The notes under the pieces were generated by a model, which was given only the letters and a program-made list of their open reading frames with translations, ran no database searches and was not told the DNA's origin. A program made the translations under genes and the position numbers. This document shows, piece after piece, positions 43,159 to 52,453 of a stretch of DNA of 64,000 bases (position 1 is the first letter of the stretch; each line of letters starts with the position of its first letter). The DNA is from Hyphomicrobiales bacterium (GTDB taxonomy: Bacteria > Pseudomonadota > Alphaproteobacteria > Rhizobiales > Rhizobiaceae): assembly GCA_900472605.1 (NCBI GenBank), contig UCJD01000009.1:165883-229882 (forward strand). The letters run 5' to 3'.

Positions 43159-43863
43159 CTACTTAGAACCGTCAGGCTGGCCGTAAGTCGCCGACTGGCC
43201 GTGTTTGCGTTGATAATGGCGATCGAGCAGAGCCGCAGAGATTTCCGGATCAGCCTGGTTTAGCTGGCGCGAATGGAAGGCGATCTTTGCGACGGCCTCG
43301 AGCATCTCCGCATTGTGAACGGCGTCGGCAGCATCTCTGCCCCAGCAGAAAGGACCATGATCGTTCACCAAAGCGGCGGGGATCGACAACGGGCTGTTGT
43401 TGCCCAAAGCTTCAGCGATCACCTTCCCGGTGTTGCGGACGTAGTCGTCACGGATTTCGTCATCGCTTAGCTTGCGCGTGACCGGGATCGTGCCGTTGAA
43501 ATAGTCGGCGTGCGTCGTTCCCATTGCTGGAATTCCCTGTCCGGACTGAGCCCAGGCCGTGGCGAAGAACGAGTGCGTGTGTACGACCGCGCCGATCGAT
43601 TTGAAGCTCTTGTAAAGCTCCAGATGGGTGTCGAGATCGGACGACGGCCGCATCGTGCCGTCCACGATATTTCCGTCGAGGTCGGTCACCACGATGTCCG
43701 CTGCGGTCATGGCTTTGTAGGATACGCCGCTCGGCTTGATGGCGACGACGGCCTGTTCGCGGTCGATTGCGCTGACATTGCCGAAAGTCGAGATAACGAG
43801 GCCACTGTTGTACAGTTCGAAATTGGCATCGAGAACGGATTTCCGGAGTGCTTCGTATTTCAT
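43159..43863 (-). CDS. araD: L-ribulose-5-phosphate 4-epimerase-like class II aldolase-family protein
   Basis: A 234-aa zinc enzyme. GNVSA and IKPSGVSYKAM bind phosphate; SSDLDTHLELYKSF, VVHTHSFFATAWAQ (two zinc His) and TTHADYFNGTIP follow AraD/UlaF closely. NDHGPFCWG gives another conserved His. It should interconvert L-ribulose 5-phosphate and D-xylulose 5-phosphate. I start it at 43863, with GAGGAGA five bases upstream. It lies 8 bases before the kinase gene. Confidence 0.92.
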   Translation of the reverse strand: MKYEALRKSVLDANFELYNSGLVISTFGNVSAIDREQAVVAIKPSGVSYKAMTAADIVVTDLDGNIVDGTMRPSSDLDTHLELYKSFKSIGAVVHTHSFFATAWAQSGQGIPAMGTTHADYFNGTIPVTRKLSDDEIRDDYVRNTGKVIAEALGNNSPLSIPAALVNDHGPFCWGRDAADAVHNAEMLEAVAKIAFHSRQLNQADPEISAALLDRHYQRKHGQSATYGQPDGSK

Positions 43864-43873
43864 GATGCTCTCC

Positions 43874-44848
43874 TCAGGCCTTCTGGCGACGGTTGAAACG
43901 GTCTGCCGCAACCGCGATCAGGATGATCGTGCCGATGACGACCTGGTGCCAGAACGTGTTGACGTTGAGCAGGTTGAGGGCATTGCGGACGACGGCCATG
44001 AGGACCGCACCGACGACCGTCCCGAACAGCGTTGCCCGGCCACCGGAGAGGCCCGTGCCGCCGATGACGACAGCGGCGATTACGTCGAGCTCGTAGCCTG
44101 TGCCTGCTTCGGGCATTGCTGCCTCGAGGCGTGAAGTCAGAAGGACACCTGCGAAACCGGACAGAACACCGACAAGAACGTAGACGGCGATCTTCACTTT
44201 GTCCGTTGGGATGCCGACCAGGCGAGCAGCGTCCGGATTGCTGCCGATCGACAGAACGAAGCGGCCGAAGCGGGTGTAGTAGAGCATGTAGAATGCGATG
44301 GCGAAGACGATAGCCGTCAGGATCACCGGAACCGGGATGCCACCGATGTAGCTCTGACCGATCATGCGAAACATTGGATCGGATGCGCCGACAATCGGAA
44401 TGCCTTGTGTGTAGACCATCACGATGCCGCGGCTGATGACCATAACCGCCATTGTCGCGATGAAGTCAGTGATGCCCACTTTCGTGATCAATATGCCGTT
44501 GACGAAGCCGATGACCGCGCCCACTGCAACGCCGCCAGCACAAGCCAGAGCGACTGGATAACCCAGGATGATCAGGTTCGCCGTCACGAGACCGCTGAGG
44601 GCCAGGGTCGAACCCACCGAAAGGTCGATACCGCGCATGCCGATTACAAAGGTCGCACCGAAGGCGATGACCGCGATCGGAACGGCCTGGCGCAGCACGT
44701 CAGTGAGGTTGCCGAAGCTGAAGAAGCGTGGAGCTGCGAAAGCGAGCGCGATCAGCAAGACGACGAAGGCGAGATAGACACCCGCATTGCCGCCGTTGCG
44801 TGCGAACTTGAAGCCCGAGCGCGGGCGTGTAGCTGCGATATCAGCCAT
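43874..44848 (-). CDS. CUT2 ABC transporter permease (RbsC type), cluster B
   Basis: A 324-aa membrane protein with about eight to ten helices. RbsC-family marks are GIDLSVGSTLALSGLV, FGRFVLSIGSNPDAARLVGI and AAVVIGGTGLSGGRATLFGT. It forms the homodimeric channel of a ribose-type importer. The ATG at 44848 is chosen because MADIAATRPRSG begins the family-like protein; it overlaps the ATPase gene by 8 bases. araD follows after 10 bases. Confidence 0.94.
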   Translation of the reverse strand: MADIAATRPRSGFKFARNGGNAGVYLAFVVLLIALAFAAPRFFSFGNLTDVLRQAVPIAVIAFGATFVIGMRGIDLSVGSTLALSGLVTANLIILGYPVALACAGGVAVGAVIGFVNGILITKVGITDFIATMAVMVISRGIVMVYTQGIPIVGASDPMFRMIGQSYIGGIPVPVILTAIVFAIAFYMLYYTRFGRFVLSIGSNPDAARLVGIPTDKVKIAVYVLVGVLSGFAGVLLTSRLEAAMPEAGTGYELDVIAAVVIGGTGLSGGRATLFGTVVGAVLMAVVRNALNLLNVNTFWHQVVIGTIILIAVAADRFNRRQKA

Positions 44849-46376
44849 GGATTCCTCCCTGAGTAGGCTGGCCTTGAGGCGGCCGGACCGAATGAAGTGC
44901 GAGTGTTTCTTCTTTGGACGTCGCCGCGTCGACGACGGTCGTGATCCGACCTTCGAACATGACCGCGACGCGATGGCAGAGGCCGAGCAGCTCGGCGTTG
45001 TCGGCCGAGACCACGATGACAGCACAACCGTCCTTGGCCGCCGCCTGGATGAGCGCGTAGACTTCAGCCTTGGCGCGAACGTCCACTCCGCGTGTGGGCT
45101 CCTCGAGCATCAGCACCTTGGGTTGGGTCAGCAGCCAACGGGCGAGCATGACTTTCTGTTGGTTGCCGCCGGAGAGCGACGTGATGTCGGCCGACGGACC
45201 GTCGCATTTCACCCCCAGCTTCGAAATGTAGCCCTTGGTGATGTCGCGCTCGCGGCTCGGCTTGAGCGTGACCTTCCCCAGGACGCCGAGGTTGGCGATC
45301 GAGAGGTTCCAGCCGACGCTATGCTCCGGAAAAATGCCTTCGGTTTTGCGTTCGGCGGGCAGGAAGGCGATGTTCTGACGGATCGCGTCCGTCGCGTCGG
45401 AAATCCGAGCCTGCTTACCGTCGATATTGATCGAGCCTGAATCGAAGGCGCGCTGCCCGAAGATAGCGCGCAGGACCGCGCTCTTTCCGGAACCTTCGAG
45501 ACCCGTGATGCCAAGGATTTCACCCTTGGAGACCGAGAAGGTGACGTCTTCGAAGACCCCCTTCTTCGTCAAACCGCGAACGTCCAACGAGGGCTCGGAC
45601 CTTGCCGGGACGCGGGGAGGAAACTGTTTTGCCAACGATCCGCCGATCATCGCGCTGACGACCTTGTCGACGTCGAGCTCGGATACGGGCAGATCGGCGA
45701 CCGTGTTGCCGTCGCGCAGGACCATCACGCGGCTGACGATGCCAAGGAGTTCTTGAATGCGGTGCGACACGTAGATGACGGCTTTGCCTGCCTGCTGCAG
45801 CTTCTTGATGATCGCGAACAGCTGCTTGCGCTCGACCTCCTCAAGAGCTTCCGTGGGTTCATCCATGATGATGATGTCGGCATTGGTGCTGATCGCCTTG
45901 GCGATTTCGATCATCTGGCGATGTGACAAGCTGAGCTCGCGGACGGGCCGATCAATCGGCACGTCGACGCCAAGTTCGCCTTTGAGAATGCGGGACGCAG
46001 CGGCGCGCATAGCCGAGTGATCAAGCGGCGACGCGCTCGAATTTCCACGGCGGAGCTCCCTGCCTGCGAAGATGTTTTCCGCCGCATCGAAGTCCGGGAA
46101 CAAGCTGAGTTCCTGATAGATGATTGCGATCCCGGCCTCGGAGCCGTCTTTGGGATTGTCGAGATCGACGACCCTGCCCCGCACGGAAATCGTGCCCTCG
46201 TCGCGTGCATAAGCGCCCGACAGGATTTTCATAAGCGTGCTCTTCCCTGCCCCGTTCTCACCCACGAGGCCAAGGACGTCGCCAGGATTGAGCACAAGGT
46301 CGATCCCACTAAGCGCCTTCATGTTCCCGAAGCGTTTAGTGATGCTCTTCATTTGTAGCAGCGGAGCGTTTGTCAT
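44841..46376 (-). CDS. CUT2 ABC transporter ATPase (RbsA type), cluster B
   Basis: A 511-aa double-ATPase. The first nucleotide domain has Walker A VGENGAGKST, signature ELSLSHRQMIEIAKA and Walker B IIMDEPTEAL. The second has a degenerate Walker A GLEGSGKSAVL and signature LSGGNQQKVMLARW. This asymmetry is normal for RbsA proteins. It powers uptake of a pentose-like sugar with the neighbouring permease and binding protein. Confidence 0.95.
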   Translation of the reverse strand: MTNAPLLQMKSITKRFGNMKALSGIDLVLNPGDVLGLVGENGAGKSTLMKILSGAYARDEGTISVRGRVVDLDNPKDGSEAGIAIIYQELSLFPDFDAAENIFAGRELRRGNSSASPLDHSAMRAAASRILKGELGVDVPIDRPVRELSLSHRQMIEIAKAISTNADIIIMDEPTEALEEVERKQLFAIIKKLQQAGKAVIYVSHRIQELLGIVSRVMVLRDGNTVADLPVSELDVDKVVSAMIGGSLAKQFPPRVPARSEPSLDVRGLTKKGVFEDVTFSVSKGEILGITGLEGSGKSAVLRAIFGQRAFDSGSINIDGKQARISDATDAIRQNIAFLPAERKTEGIFPEHSVGWNLSIANLGVLGKVTLKPSRERDITKGYISKLGVKCDGPSADITSLSGGNQQKVMLARWLLTQPKVLMLEEPTRGVDVRAKAEVYALIQAAAKDGCAVIVVSADNAELLGLCHRVAVMFEGRITTVVDAATSKEETLALHSVRPPQGQPTQGGIHG

Positions 46377-46429
46377 CTAAGTCACCCTTTTCGATGGGCG
46401 GCCCCTCGGCGAGAGGGGCCGCGTACCTG

Positions 46430-47506
46430 TCACTGCTTTTGCTGCGGGACGTAGACGTAGTCGTTCTGGTCAAACGACTTGATGTTCTTGGCATCGTAGG
46501 TCTTGGGCGCGACGAAGATTTTCTTGGGAAGCGCGTTGCCCTTCATGACGAACTCGTCGACCGCGCGGATGATGTTGCGGCCTTCTTCCTTGGCTCCGGT
46601 ATCGACCGTCGCCGAGAAGTCGCCCGTCAGGATCGCGTCGTTGGCTTCCTTCATGTTCTCGTAGCCGACGATCGCGACCTTGCCGTTCAGTCCCTTGGCT
46701 TTGAGAGCCTGGAGACCGCCAAGGGCCATTTCGTCGTAGAGAGCGACCAGGACTTCGATGTCCGGGTTAGCCGTGAACATGTTTTCGGTTACAGACAGAC
46801 CCTGAGCACGAACCCAGCCGGCGGGCTGCTTGGCAACGATCTTGAAGTTCGGGTGCTTCTCGATGATCTCGTTGAAGCCCTTCATGCGCTGGGCGGTGTG
46901 TGGACCCGGCAAGCCTTCGAGGATGCCGATCTTTACTTCCTTGTCGCCGTAGGTGTCGACGAGCCACTGAGCCTGCGCACGGCCGCCGTCGGACTGGTCG
47001 TAACCGATATCGCTGACGTAGTACGGGTTGTCGGCGACCGGGGAATTGAAGAGAAAGATTGGGATGCCTGCCTCGGTGGCGCGGCGGATCGAAGGAAGCA
47101 ACGCACCTTCGTTGTAAAGAGCGACGGCGATCGCATCGACGCCGTCATTGATCCAGGCTTCCATGGTTCTGATCTGGTCGTCCGTAGCAGACTGGCTGCT
47201 CGGAGCCTGGACGAGAAGCTGGATCGCGGCATCGCCACCGCGCTTGTCGATCTCTTCTTTCACGCCAGCGAGAACGCGCTGGTAGTAGGTGTCCATCGCC
47301 GTGGGAAGGAAGCCGACCTTGAGCGGACGGTTGTCCTTCTTCACGGGCTTTGCTTCCTGGCCAGTCGGCTTGATGTCCTTGTCCATCAAGATGCCCGGAA
47401 AGACCTTCGAGTAGTCGGCCTGCTGCGCAAACACCGAGCTGAAGGAAAGCGATGCGGTTACGGCGATTGCCGCACCGAGCATTAGCGTACGTCTGGAGAT
47501 TGTCAC
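46430..47506 (-). CDS. CUT2 sugar-binding protein (RbsB type), cluster B
   Basis: A 358-aa periplasmic binding protein. The N-terminal TISRRTLMLGAAIAV looks like a twin-arginine signal, with cleavage near VFAQA. The body follows the ribose-binding fold (VGFLPTAMDTYYQRVLAGVK, then GVDAIAVALYNEGALLP). The start is GTG at 47506 with GGGAGGA before it; an overlapping ATG-TGA two bases upstream cannot start this frame. It is the first transporter gene after the cupins. Confidence 0.9.
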   Translation of the reverse strand: MTISRRTLMLGAAIAVTASLSFSSVFAQQADYSKVFPGILMDKDIKPTGQEAKPVKKDNRPLKVGFLPTAMDTYYQRVLAGVKEEIDKRGGDAAIQLLVQAPSSQSATDDQIRTMEAWINDGVDAIAVALYNEGALLPSIRRATEAGIPIFLFNSPVADNPYYVSDIGYDQSDGGRAQAQWLVDTYGDKEVKIGILEGLPGPHTAQRMKGFNEIIEKHPNFKIVAKQPAGWVRAQGLSVTENMFTANPDIEVLVALYDEMALGGLQALKAKGLNGKVAIVGYENMKEANDAILTGDFSATVDTGAKEEGRNIIRAVDEFVMKGNALPKKIFVAPKTYDAKNIKSFDQNDYVYVPQQKQ

Positions 47507-47599
47507 ATGATCCTCCCTGGTTGTGACAAGACAAGGGTCTCCCTTCCGCGGAAACGGGTCCGCGGAGGAACTTTGCAAACTGGCAGTCAAAGGTTCGGC

Positions 47600-48004
47600 T
47601 TAGAGCCCCGGAGCGATCGTAAAGACCGCGCGTATCGGCTGCGCGCCGTAGTTCAGGCACTGGTACGTTGTGCCGCCGGGCAGGAAGAAAGACTCCCCGT
47701 CACGGATGTGGAACGTCTCGTCGGTATCGGCGAGATAGAAAGTCGCAGGTCCCTGCAGGACGTAGAACACGGCGTCCCCTTCGTGGCTGTCGGGTTCGCT
47801 TGCGCGCGGGCCGACACCACCGACCGGGATCACCAGTTCGCCGAGGTGCATCCAGTCATTGCTTACCGCGAACTGGATCAGGACGGGATGGTCGGCACCG
47901 GAAACGATGTTCAGACGATCGTTCTTGGAGACCTTGATGAGGTCGCCCTTGTCGCGCGCCTGGGCACCGTCGACGGGATAGGCTCCGAGTTTATCGAGGC
48001 TCAT
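47600..48004 (-). CDS. cupin-domain protein 1
   Basis: A 134-aa small beta-barrel protein with one cupin domain. Motif 1 is SHEGDAVFYVLQGPATFYLA, and motif 2 is GESFFLPGGTTYQCLN. It keeps only part of the usual metal-binding His set (H in DSHEGD). Such proteins can be sugar isomerases, lyases or ligand sensors. The ATG at 48004 is preferred because GGGAG lies five to six bases before it; the ATG overlaps the TGA of the second cupin gene. Function within cluster B is unknown. Confidence 0.82.
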   Translation of the reverse strand: MSLDKLGAYPVDGAQARDKGDLIKVSKNDRLNIVSGADHPVLIQFAVSNDWMHLGELVIPVGGVGPRASEPDSHEGDAVFYVLQGPATFYLADTDETFHIRDGESFFLPGGTTYQCLNYGAQPIRAVFTIAPGL

Positions 48005-48471
48005 CACGCTCTCCCTTCATGCTTGTAGAGACGGGTCGGGCCGTCATAGGCGGTCGGCGGACCGCTTTCGTCCCAAATACGAGGCGCGATGCAGAACAGG
48101 ATGACCGCAGGCTTGTCGCTGAAGTTATAGCCACGGTGCCACGCGCCCTTGGGGATCAGCACCGCGTCGCCTTCGACGAGTTCCTCGGTCTGACCCGTTG
48201 CCGGGTTCAGCAGATGAACGGTGCCTTCGAGCACGTAGTAGACTTCGTCGCCTGCATGAATGTCGGCAGGGTCGAAGTTGCTGCCCGGAGCGAGCTGGTA
48301 GATGCCCGTCGTCTGCTGATCCGTGCTGCAAAGCAGGTAGTTCAGATCGCTCGAGTAAGGCTTCGTGCCCGTGTAGATGAACATCTTGTACGCGTCACGC
48401 GTCAGATGGACTGGCTTTTTCTCGCTCGGCGGATGCGGGAAATTGCCGAAGTAGGCTGGCAGTTTTGACAT
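48004..48471 (-). CDS. cupin-domain protein 2
   Basis: A 155-aa cupin protein. Motif 1 is ADIHAGDEVYYVLEGTVHLL and motif 2 EGDAVLIPKGAWHRGYNFSD, with His residues in both available for a metal. It shares layout with the neighbouring cupin, so the pair may form a heteromer or arise from duplication. It starts 9 bases after the M20 hydrolase stop and is coupled to cupin 1. It may catalyse an isomerisation or cleavage of the imported compound (inference). Confidence 0.84.
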   Translation of the reverse strand: MSKLPAYFGNFPHPPSEKKPVHLTRDAYKMFIYTGTKPYSSDLNYLLCSTDQQTTGIYQLAPGSNFDPADIHAGDEVYYVLEGTVHLLNPATGQTEELVEGDAVLIPKGAWHRGYNFSDKPAVILFCIAPRIWDESGPPTAYDGPTRLYKHEGRA

Positions 48472-48480
48472 TTCGATACC

Positions 48481-49983
48481 TTAGGTCCGGAGTTCGGAAA
48501 GCAGCGACTTGAGGAGCCGCCAGGTTGAATCCACGGTGGTGTGGTTGAGGCGCTCGCGGGTCGTGTGGACGTCGAACGCTTCCGGACCGATGGACAGCAT
48601 GTCGATGTCCGGCACCTTCTTGCGGAAGAGACCGAGTTCGAGGCTCGAATGCGAGACCTCGACGTGTGGCTGTTCGCCAAACTCGCGCTCATAGGCGGCC
48701 TTGGCGGCGTTGAGCATGCGGGAGTCCGGATTGTAAGGCCATTCCGGGCAATCCGCGAAGGTCTCGACCGTCGCGCCGTTGCCGATGAGCTCCGACAGCT
48801 GGCGGATTTTGTCGACGATGTTGTAACGACGCGAGCTGACAGCGCTCGGGATCGTGTTGACGATCTCGACTTCGTTGCGATCGTTCGAGAGCAACGCGAC
48901 GGTGTTCGAGCTTTCAACGAGACCTTCGACCTGAAGGCTCTTGCTCTGCACGCCGTTCGGAAGCAGGTTCATCGCGTCGACCATGGCGCGAGCGGCCTGG
49001 GCCGAAAACACTTCGGTGAACTGCGTCTGCGTTTCGTTCAGGCCAACCTTGAGATTCGGATCGCTGGTCTTGTATTCGAAGGCGATGGCAGCGCCTTCCG
49101 CCTCGATCTTCTGCTTGAGGTCGGCGACCTTCGAGGCGTCGACAGAGATGATGGCTTCCGCCTCGCCCGGGATGACGTAACGGTTCACACCGCCGTTCAC
49201 TTCGGCAACGCTTGCGCCGGCTTCGCGGATCGCGATCCGCAGGAGACGACCCAGCTGCACGATCGCGTTGGCGCGCTCGAGGTGAATATCGAATTCAGAA
49301 TGGCCGCTGCTAAGGCCTGAGATGCGCAACGAGAGAGCGGTCTGGCCGGAAGCGCGGGGCTCCCACCGGAGCGGAATCTTGAAGCGAGCGGAGATATCAC
49401 CGGCGCAGCCTGCGAACAGAGACTTGGGGTCATGCCAGTTCATGTCCAACAGGCGCTTGCCGCTGAGCTTGTCACCGGCGAAATGCTGGGCACCGCCCTT
49501 GCCGACTTCTTCCTGCACCGTCAGTACGACTTCGAGCGGCGGGTGGGCAATATCGTCCGACGCCAGCAACGACATCGCGAAAGCTACACCGACGGTGTTG
49601 TCCGCGCCGAGCGTCGTGCCCGTGCCATGGATGAAGTCGCCGATAATCTGGAGCTTGATGCCTTCGTTCTTGAAGTCATGCTCGACGCCTTCGTCGCTTT
49701 CGCAGACGATATCGGTATGGCCGTGCAGGATCAGCGTCGGCGCGTTTTCATAGCCGGGAGTGCCCGGCTTCTTAATCAGCAGATTGAAGATTTCGTCCTG
49801 GTAGACTTCAAAACCACGAGAGCGAGCGAAATTGGCAATATGATCGCTTACCTGCTTCTCGTTGTACGAACCGCGCGGAATCGCGCTGAGTTCTTCAAAA
49901 AATCCAAAGAATATTGCTGGCTCTAGGCCCGCAAGTACAGAATTGGCGCGTCTGTCGACAGTCTTTCCGGCAGGGACACTCAT
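48481..49983 (-). CDS. M20-family PepD-like metallo-hydrolase
   Basis: A 500-aa dizinc enzyme of the PepD (Xaa-His dipeptidase) type. It shows LILHGHTDIVCESDEG (His, Asp), TTLGADNTVGVAFAM, VVLTVQEEVGKGGAQ (catalytic Glu and metal Glu), and a lid domain followed by SHSSLELGLF with a final His ligand. Members hydrolyse dipeptides or other amide bonds. It is the promoter-proximal gene of cluster B, ahead of cupins, a sugar importer and AraB/AraD. Context suggests the imported molecule contains an amide-linked part. AGGAGG precedes the start. Confidence 0.9.
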   Translation of the reverse strand: MSVPAGKTVDRRANSVLAGLEPAIFFGFFEELSAIPRGSYNEKQVSDHIANFARSRGFEVYQDEIFNLLIKKPGTPGYENAPTLILHGHTDIVCESDEGVEHDFKNEGIKLQIIGDFIHGTGTTLGADNTVGVAFAMSLLASDDIAHPPLEVVLTVQEEVGKGGAQHFAGDKLSGKRLLDMNWHDPKSLFAGCAGDISARFKIPLRWEPRASGQTALSLRISGLSSGHSEFDIHLERANAIVQLGRLLRIAIREAGASVAEVNGGVNRYVIPGEAEAIISVDASKVADLKQKIEAEGAAIAFEYKTSDPNLKVGLNETQTQFTEVFSAQAARAMVDAMNLLPNGVQSKSLQVEGLVESSNTVALLSNDRNEVEIVNTIPSAVSSRRYNIVDKIRQLSELIGNGATVETFADCPEWPYNPDSRMLNAAKAAYEREFGEQPHVEVSHSSLELGLFRKKVPDIDMLSIGPEAFDVHTTRERLNHTTVDSTWRLLKSLLSELRT

Positions 49984-50207
49984 TCAGTCCTCCTCCTACT
50001 CCAAATCAGCGCAATACTTCTCTGTTCGCCGAAACATAATCTCGGCGATTGCGTAAAACCGTATTGCTTCACATCTTACGCTCTAAGGCGATCTAGGCTC
50101 AGATGCCCTCCACGGCATGAAACATCTTCGTTTCGAGCAAGCATTTCAAACGCATTATTCAGCGAAATAGGTGAGAGATTTTCATCTGAATTCAAATACG
50201 GATTAGT

Positions 50208-50240
50208 TAACGTATACGTTAGCGAATTCGCATTTGTCAA
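50208..50240 (-). promoter_or_regulatory. cluster B promoter with palindromic operator
   Basis: TAACGTATACGTTA (50208-50221) is a perfect 14-bp palindrome. On the minus strand a perfect -35 TTGACA (complement of 50235-50240), an 18-base spacer and -10 TATACG (complement of 50211-50216) read toward the M20 hydrolase gene, with the -10 inside the palindrome. A protein on the palindrome would block RNA polymerase. The 225 bases to the start hold no convincing gene. Confidence 0.8.
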
Positions 50241-50383
50241 TCCATGTCGGTATGCGTCCGGGTTGATATACAGTCCGGCGTCCTCGACTTTTCCGGACGG
50301 GAGGTTTGGAAAATCCATTCAACTGATTGTTTTTTATTGTCGTTATATCGCAAGGATGAGTTCCTAGACGCAAAGGCGATGCC

Positions 50384-50421
50384 TTGACACCACTTCTATG
50401 CATCCAATAACGTATTCGTTA
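50384..50421 (+). promoter_or_regulatory. cluster C first promoter with palindromic operator
   Basis: A perfect -35 TTGACA (50384-50389) is followed after 18 bases by TAACGT, the start of TAACGTATTCGTTA (50408-50421). This is the same palindrome as at 50208 with one mismatch. It reads toward the TolB-like gene at 50520. Confidence 0.75.
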
Positions 50422-50519
50422 AAACGTCGTCGCACCTGTCAGTCCATGCTTTCGTGCGACGTTACGCTGATTTCGAACTCCCGCCTGCTGAGGTGGCTCA
50501 TTTTAAAAAGGAGCAGCAG

Positions 50520-51413
50520 ATGCGTCCTAGAAATCCGCGCCGCCTTGACCAGGGACAGGTGTCGCAGCTGGTCGTCTCGTCACGTGACGGACGCGACATA
50601 AGAGTTGTCTACGAAACCACCGAGCTGATTGAGGCTCCAAACTGGACGCCGGATGGCAGGTGGCTGGTCTACAACGGCGATGGAAGGCTTTTCAAAATTT
50701 CGCCAGACGGCGAAGTTGGGCCGTCGCGCATCAACACCGCGCCGATTGAAGACCTCAACAACGACCACGTGCTCTCCCCTGATGGAGGCTCTGCGTTCAT
50801 CAGCGCAAACGATGGCCATCTTTACAAGGTTTCGATCGACGGCGGCGAACCCACACGGGTATCGAACGATCAGGAACCTGACCGTAACTTCCGCTATTAT
50901 CTCCACGGCATATCGCCAGACGGCAAGATGGTGGCCTATGTCGGATGGGAAAACGGAAGCGGCAACGTCGAGACTCGCGTCTTCATTATACCTTCTGGAG
51001 GCGGAAGCGATATCCAGCTCACCGACGGAAGCTGTCCGGTAGACGGCCCGGAATTCACCACAGACGGCACCTGGATTTACTTCAATTCGGAGGCTGCTGC
51101 TGTTGTACCCGGTCACGCGCAGATATTCCGCATGCGGCCCGATGGCTCGGACATGCAGCAAATATCCTCGGATGACCGGGTGAACTGGTTTCCGCACCCC
51201 TCGCCTGACGGCACATTGGTCGCCTACATTTCATTCCCGCCAGGAACCGTCGGCCATCCTGCCGACAAAGATGTCATCATCCGGATCATGAACCTAGACG
51301 GGAGCGAAATCCGCGACATCGACTTCTTCAACGGGGGTCAGGGCACCATAAACGTCGCATCGTGGTCGCCAGACTCGCAGTCGTTCGCCTACGTCCGCTA
51401 CCCGCGAGCCTAA
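50520..51413 (+). CDS. TolB-like beta-propeller protein
   Basis: A 297-aa protein built of repeated WD40-like PD40 blades. Each contains a W/F-TPDG- or SPDG-type turn (PNWTPDGRWLVYNGDGRLFK, LSPDGGSAFISANDGHLYKV, ISPDGKMVAYVG, PSPDGTLVAYISFP, WSPDSQSFAYVRYP). TolB itself is periplasmic, but no signal peptide is present here, so this one should be cytoplasmic. AAGGAG lies six bases before the ATG. It is the first gene of cluster C. It may bind or process the catabolite; some propellers are lyases or lactonases. Confidence 0.85.
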   Translation: MRPRNPRRLDQGQVSQLVVSSRDGRDIRVVYETTELIEAPNWTPDGRWLVYNGDGRLFKISPDGEVGPSRINTAPIEDLNNDHVLSPDGGSAFISANDGHLYKVSIDGGEPTRVSNDQEPDRNFRYYLHGISPDGKMVAYVGWENGSGNVETRVFIIPSGGGSDIQLTDGSCPVDGPEFTTDGTWIYFNSEAAAVVPGHAQIFRMRPDGSDMQQISSDDRVNWFPHPSPDGTLVAYISFPPGTVGHPADKDVIIRIMNLDGSEIRDIDFFNGGQGTINVASWSPDSQSFAYVRYPRA

Positions 51414-51458
51414 CACCGCGCATAGATGCATGACCAACCCGCTTTAATGGAGAAAACA

Positions 51459-51971
51459 GTGAGCACCGATTCACCAAGCCTGTCTGCTATCGCTGAAGAG
51501 CGCGAGGGTCTCCACCTCAGTCACTTCGATTACGAGTTCGCGTGGAACCTCGGCTCGAGGATAAGGGCGAAAGCTGCGGCGGCCGATCTGCCGGTCGCTA
51601 TCGAGATTCGCCACGGGACCGACGTCATCTTCTCGACGCTGGTGGGCAAGGCAACTATCGATAACCTCGACTGGGCGCGTCGCAAGGGCGCGGTGGCCCA
51701 TCGCTTCCATAAAAGTTCACTGGAAGTCCGCCTCGAGGCCCAAGAAAATAGTTACGACTTCAACGCCCGCTTCAGGCTTCCGGCCACCGACTACGTCGCG
51801 AGCGGTGGCGGGTTTCCGCTGATCATACGCGGCGGCCTTTTGATCGGCACCGCCGCGGTGAGCGGTTTGCCGGACGTAGAAGACCACAGGTTGATCGTCG
51901 AGGCTCTCAAGGACATGACGGGCCGCTTCAGAGACAATCCTGCCGATACCTCGACCGACTTCCGGTACTGA
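51459..51971 (+). CDS. UPF0303 / GlcG-HbpS-like protein
   Basis: A 170-aa protein matching the UPF0303 family, of the heme-degrading-domain (HbpS/GlcG-like) fold: FDYEFAWNLGSRIRAKAAAA, VAIEIRHGTDVIFS, then DYVASGGGFPLIIRGGLLIG and TAAVSGLPDVEDH. Function is not established; relatives sit in sugar and glycolate operons. I choose GTG 51459 (GGAG six bases upstream); ATG 51447 would add four residues. It follows the TolB-like gene by about 45 bases. Confidence 0.85.
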   Translation: MSTDSPSLSAIAEEREGLHLSHFDYEFAWNLGSRIRAKAAAADLPVAIEIRHGTDVIFSTLVGKATIDNLDWARRKGAVAHRFHKSSLEVRLEAQENSYDFNARFRLPATDYVASGGGFPLIIRGGLLIGTAAVSGLPDVEDHRLIVEALKDMTGRFRDNPADTSTDFRY

Positions 51972-52453
51972 GGATCGACGACCCGCCCGATGCCCTGCCT
52001 CGCGATCATCGTTGGCGTCATCGTCTGTGGCACTAAAGGCTGCTCGAAGCGAGTGCGGCTCATTATGCAAGCCGAAGTGCCTGATAATTCGCGATGGGGC
52101 GGTTTCCGGACCTAGTCTCAACATCTCGCCAACTCCGCCCCGTAGCCACAGAAAGGCTATTTCGGCCGTCGCGACGATCTGCTCGGAAGCCATACGCGTT
52201 ATGAGCTCACCCGAGCGGCCAGAACTGGCGACTTCGACGACGGTGTAACGGGCGGTTTTCGTCCACGCCTTGAGGATTTAGCGTGAGTCGAATTGCGGGG
52301 CTGCGTCGAATTTCCGGCATGCTACCCGCCCAAGCAAAATCAGTTTGGAGCGGACTACCTCGGTCGCCTGCGATCATCGTCTGCTATCCGCCTTCCCTGA
52401 AACAGCACAAAGCTCGTTTGAGTACGCGACTGCCGAAAGCCGTGATTTGCTGA
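51972..52453. other. intergenic stretch without a convincing gene
   Basis: Frames of 78 aa (plus) and about 150 aa (minus, running back into the UPF0303 gene) exist here, but neither has a ribosome site or family features. The stretch may be a decayed gene fragment. The second cluster C promoter lies at its right end. Confidence 0.5.

Noticed and set aside
50076..50318. 80-aa frame on the minus strand in the B/C intergenic region
   Set aside because: It spans the predicted promoter and operator and shows no ribosome site or family similarity.
51717..52193. 158-aa frame on the minus strand
   Set aside because: Half of it is antisense to the UPF0303 gene and the rest has no features; at most a decayed fragment.
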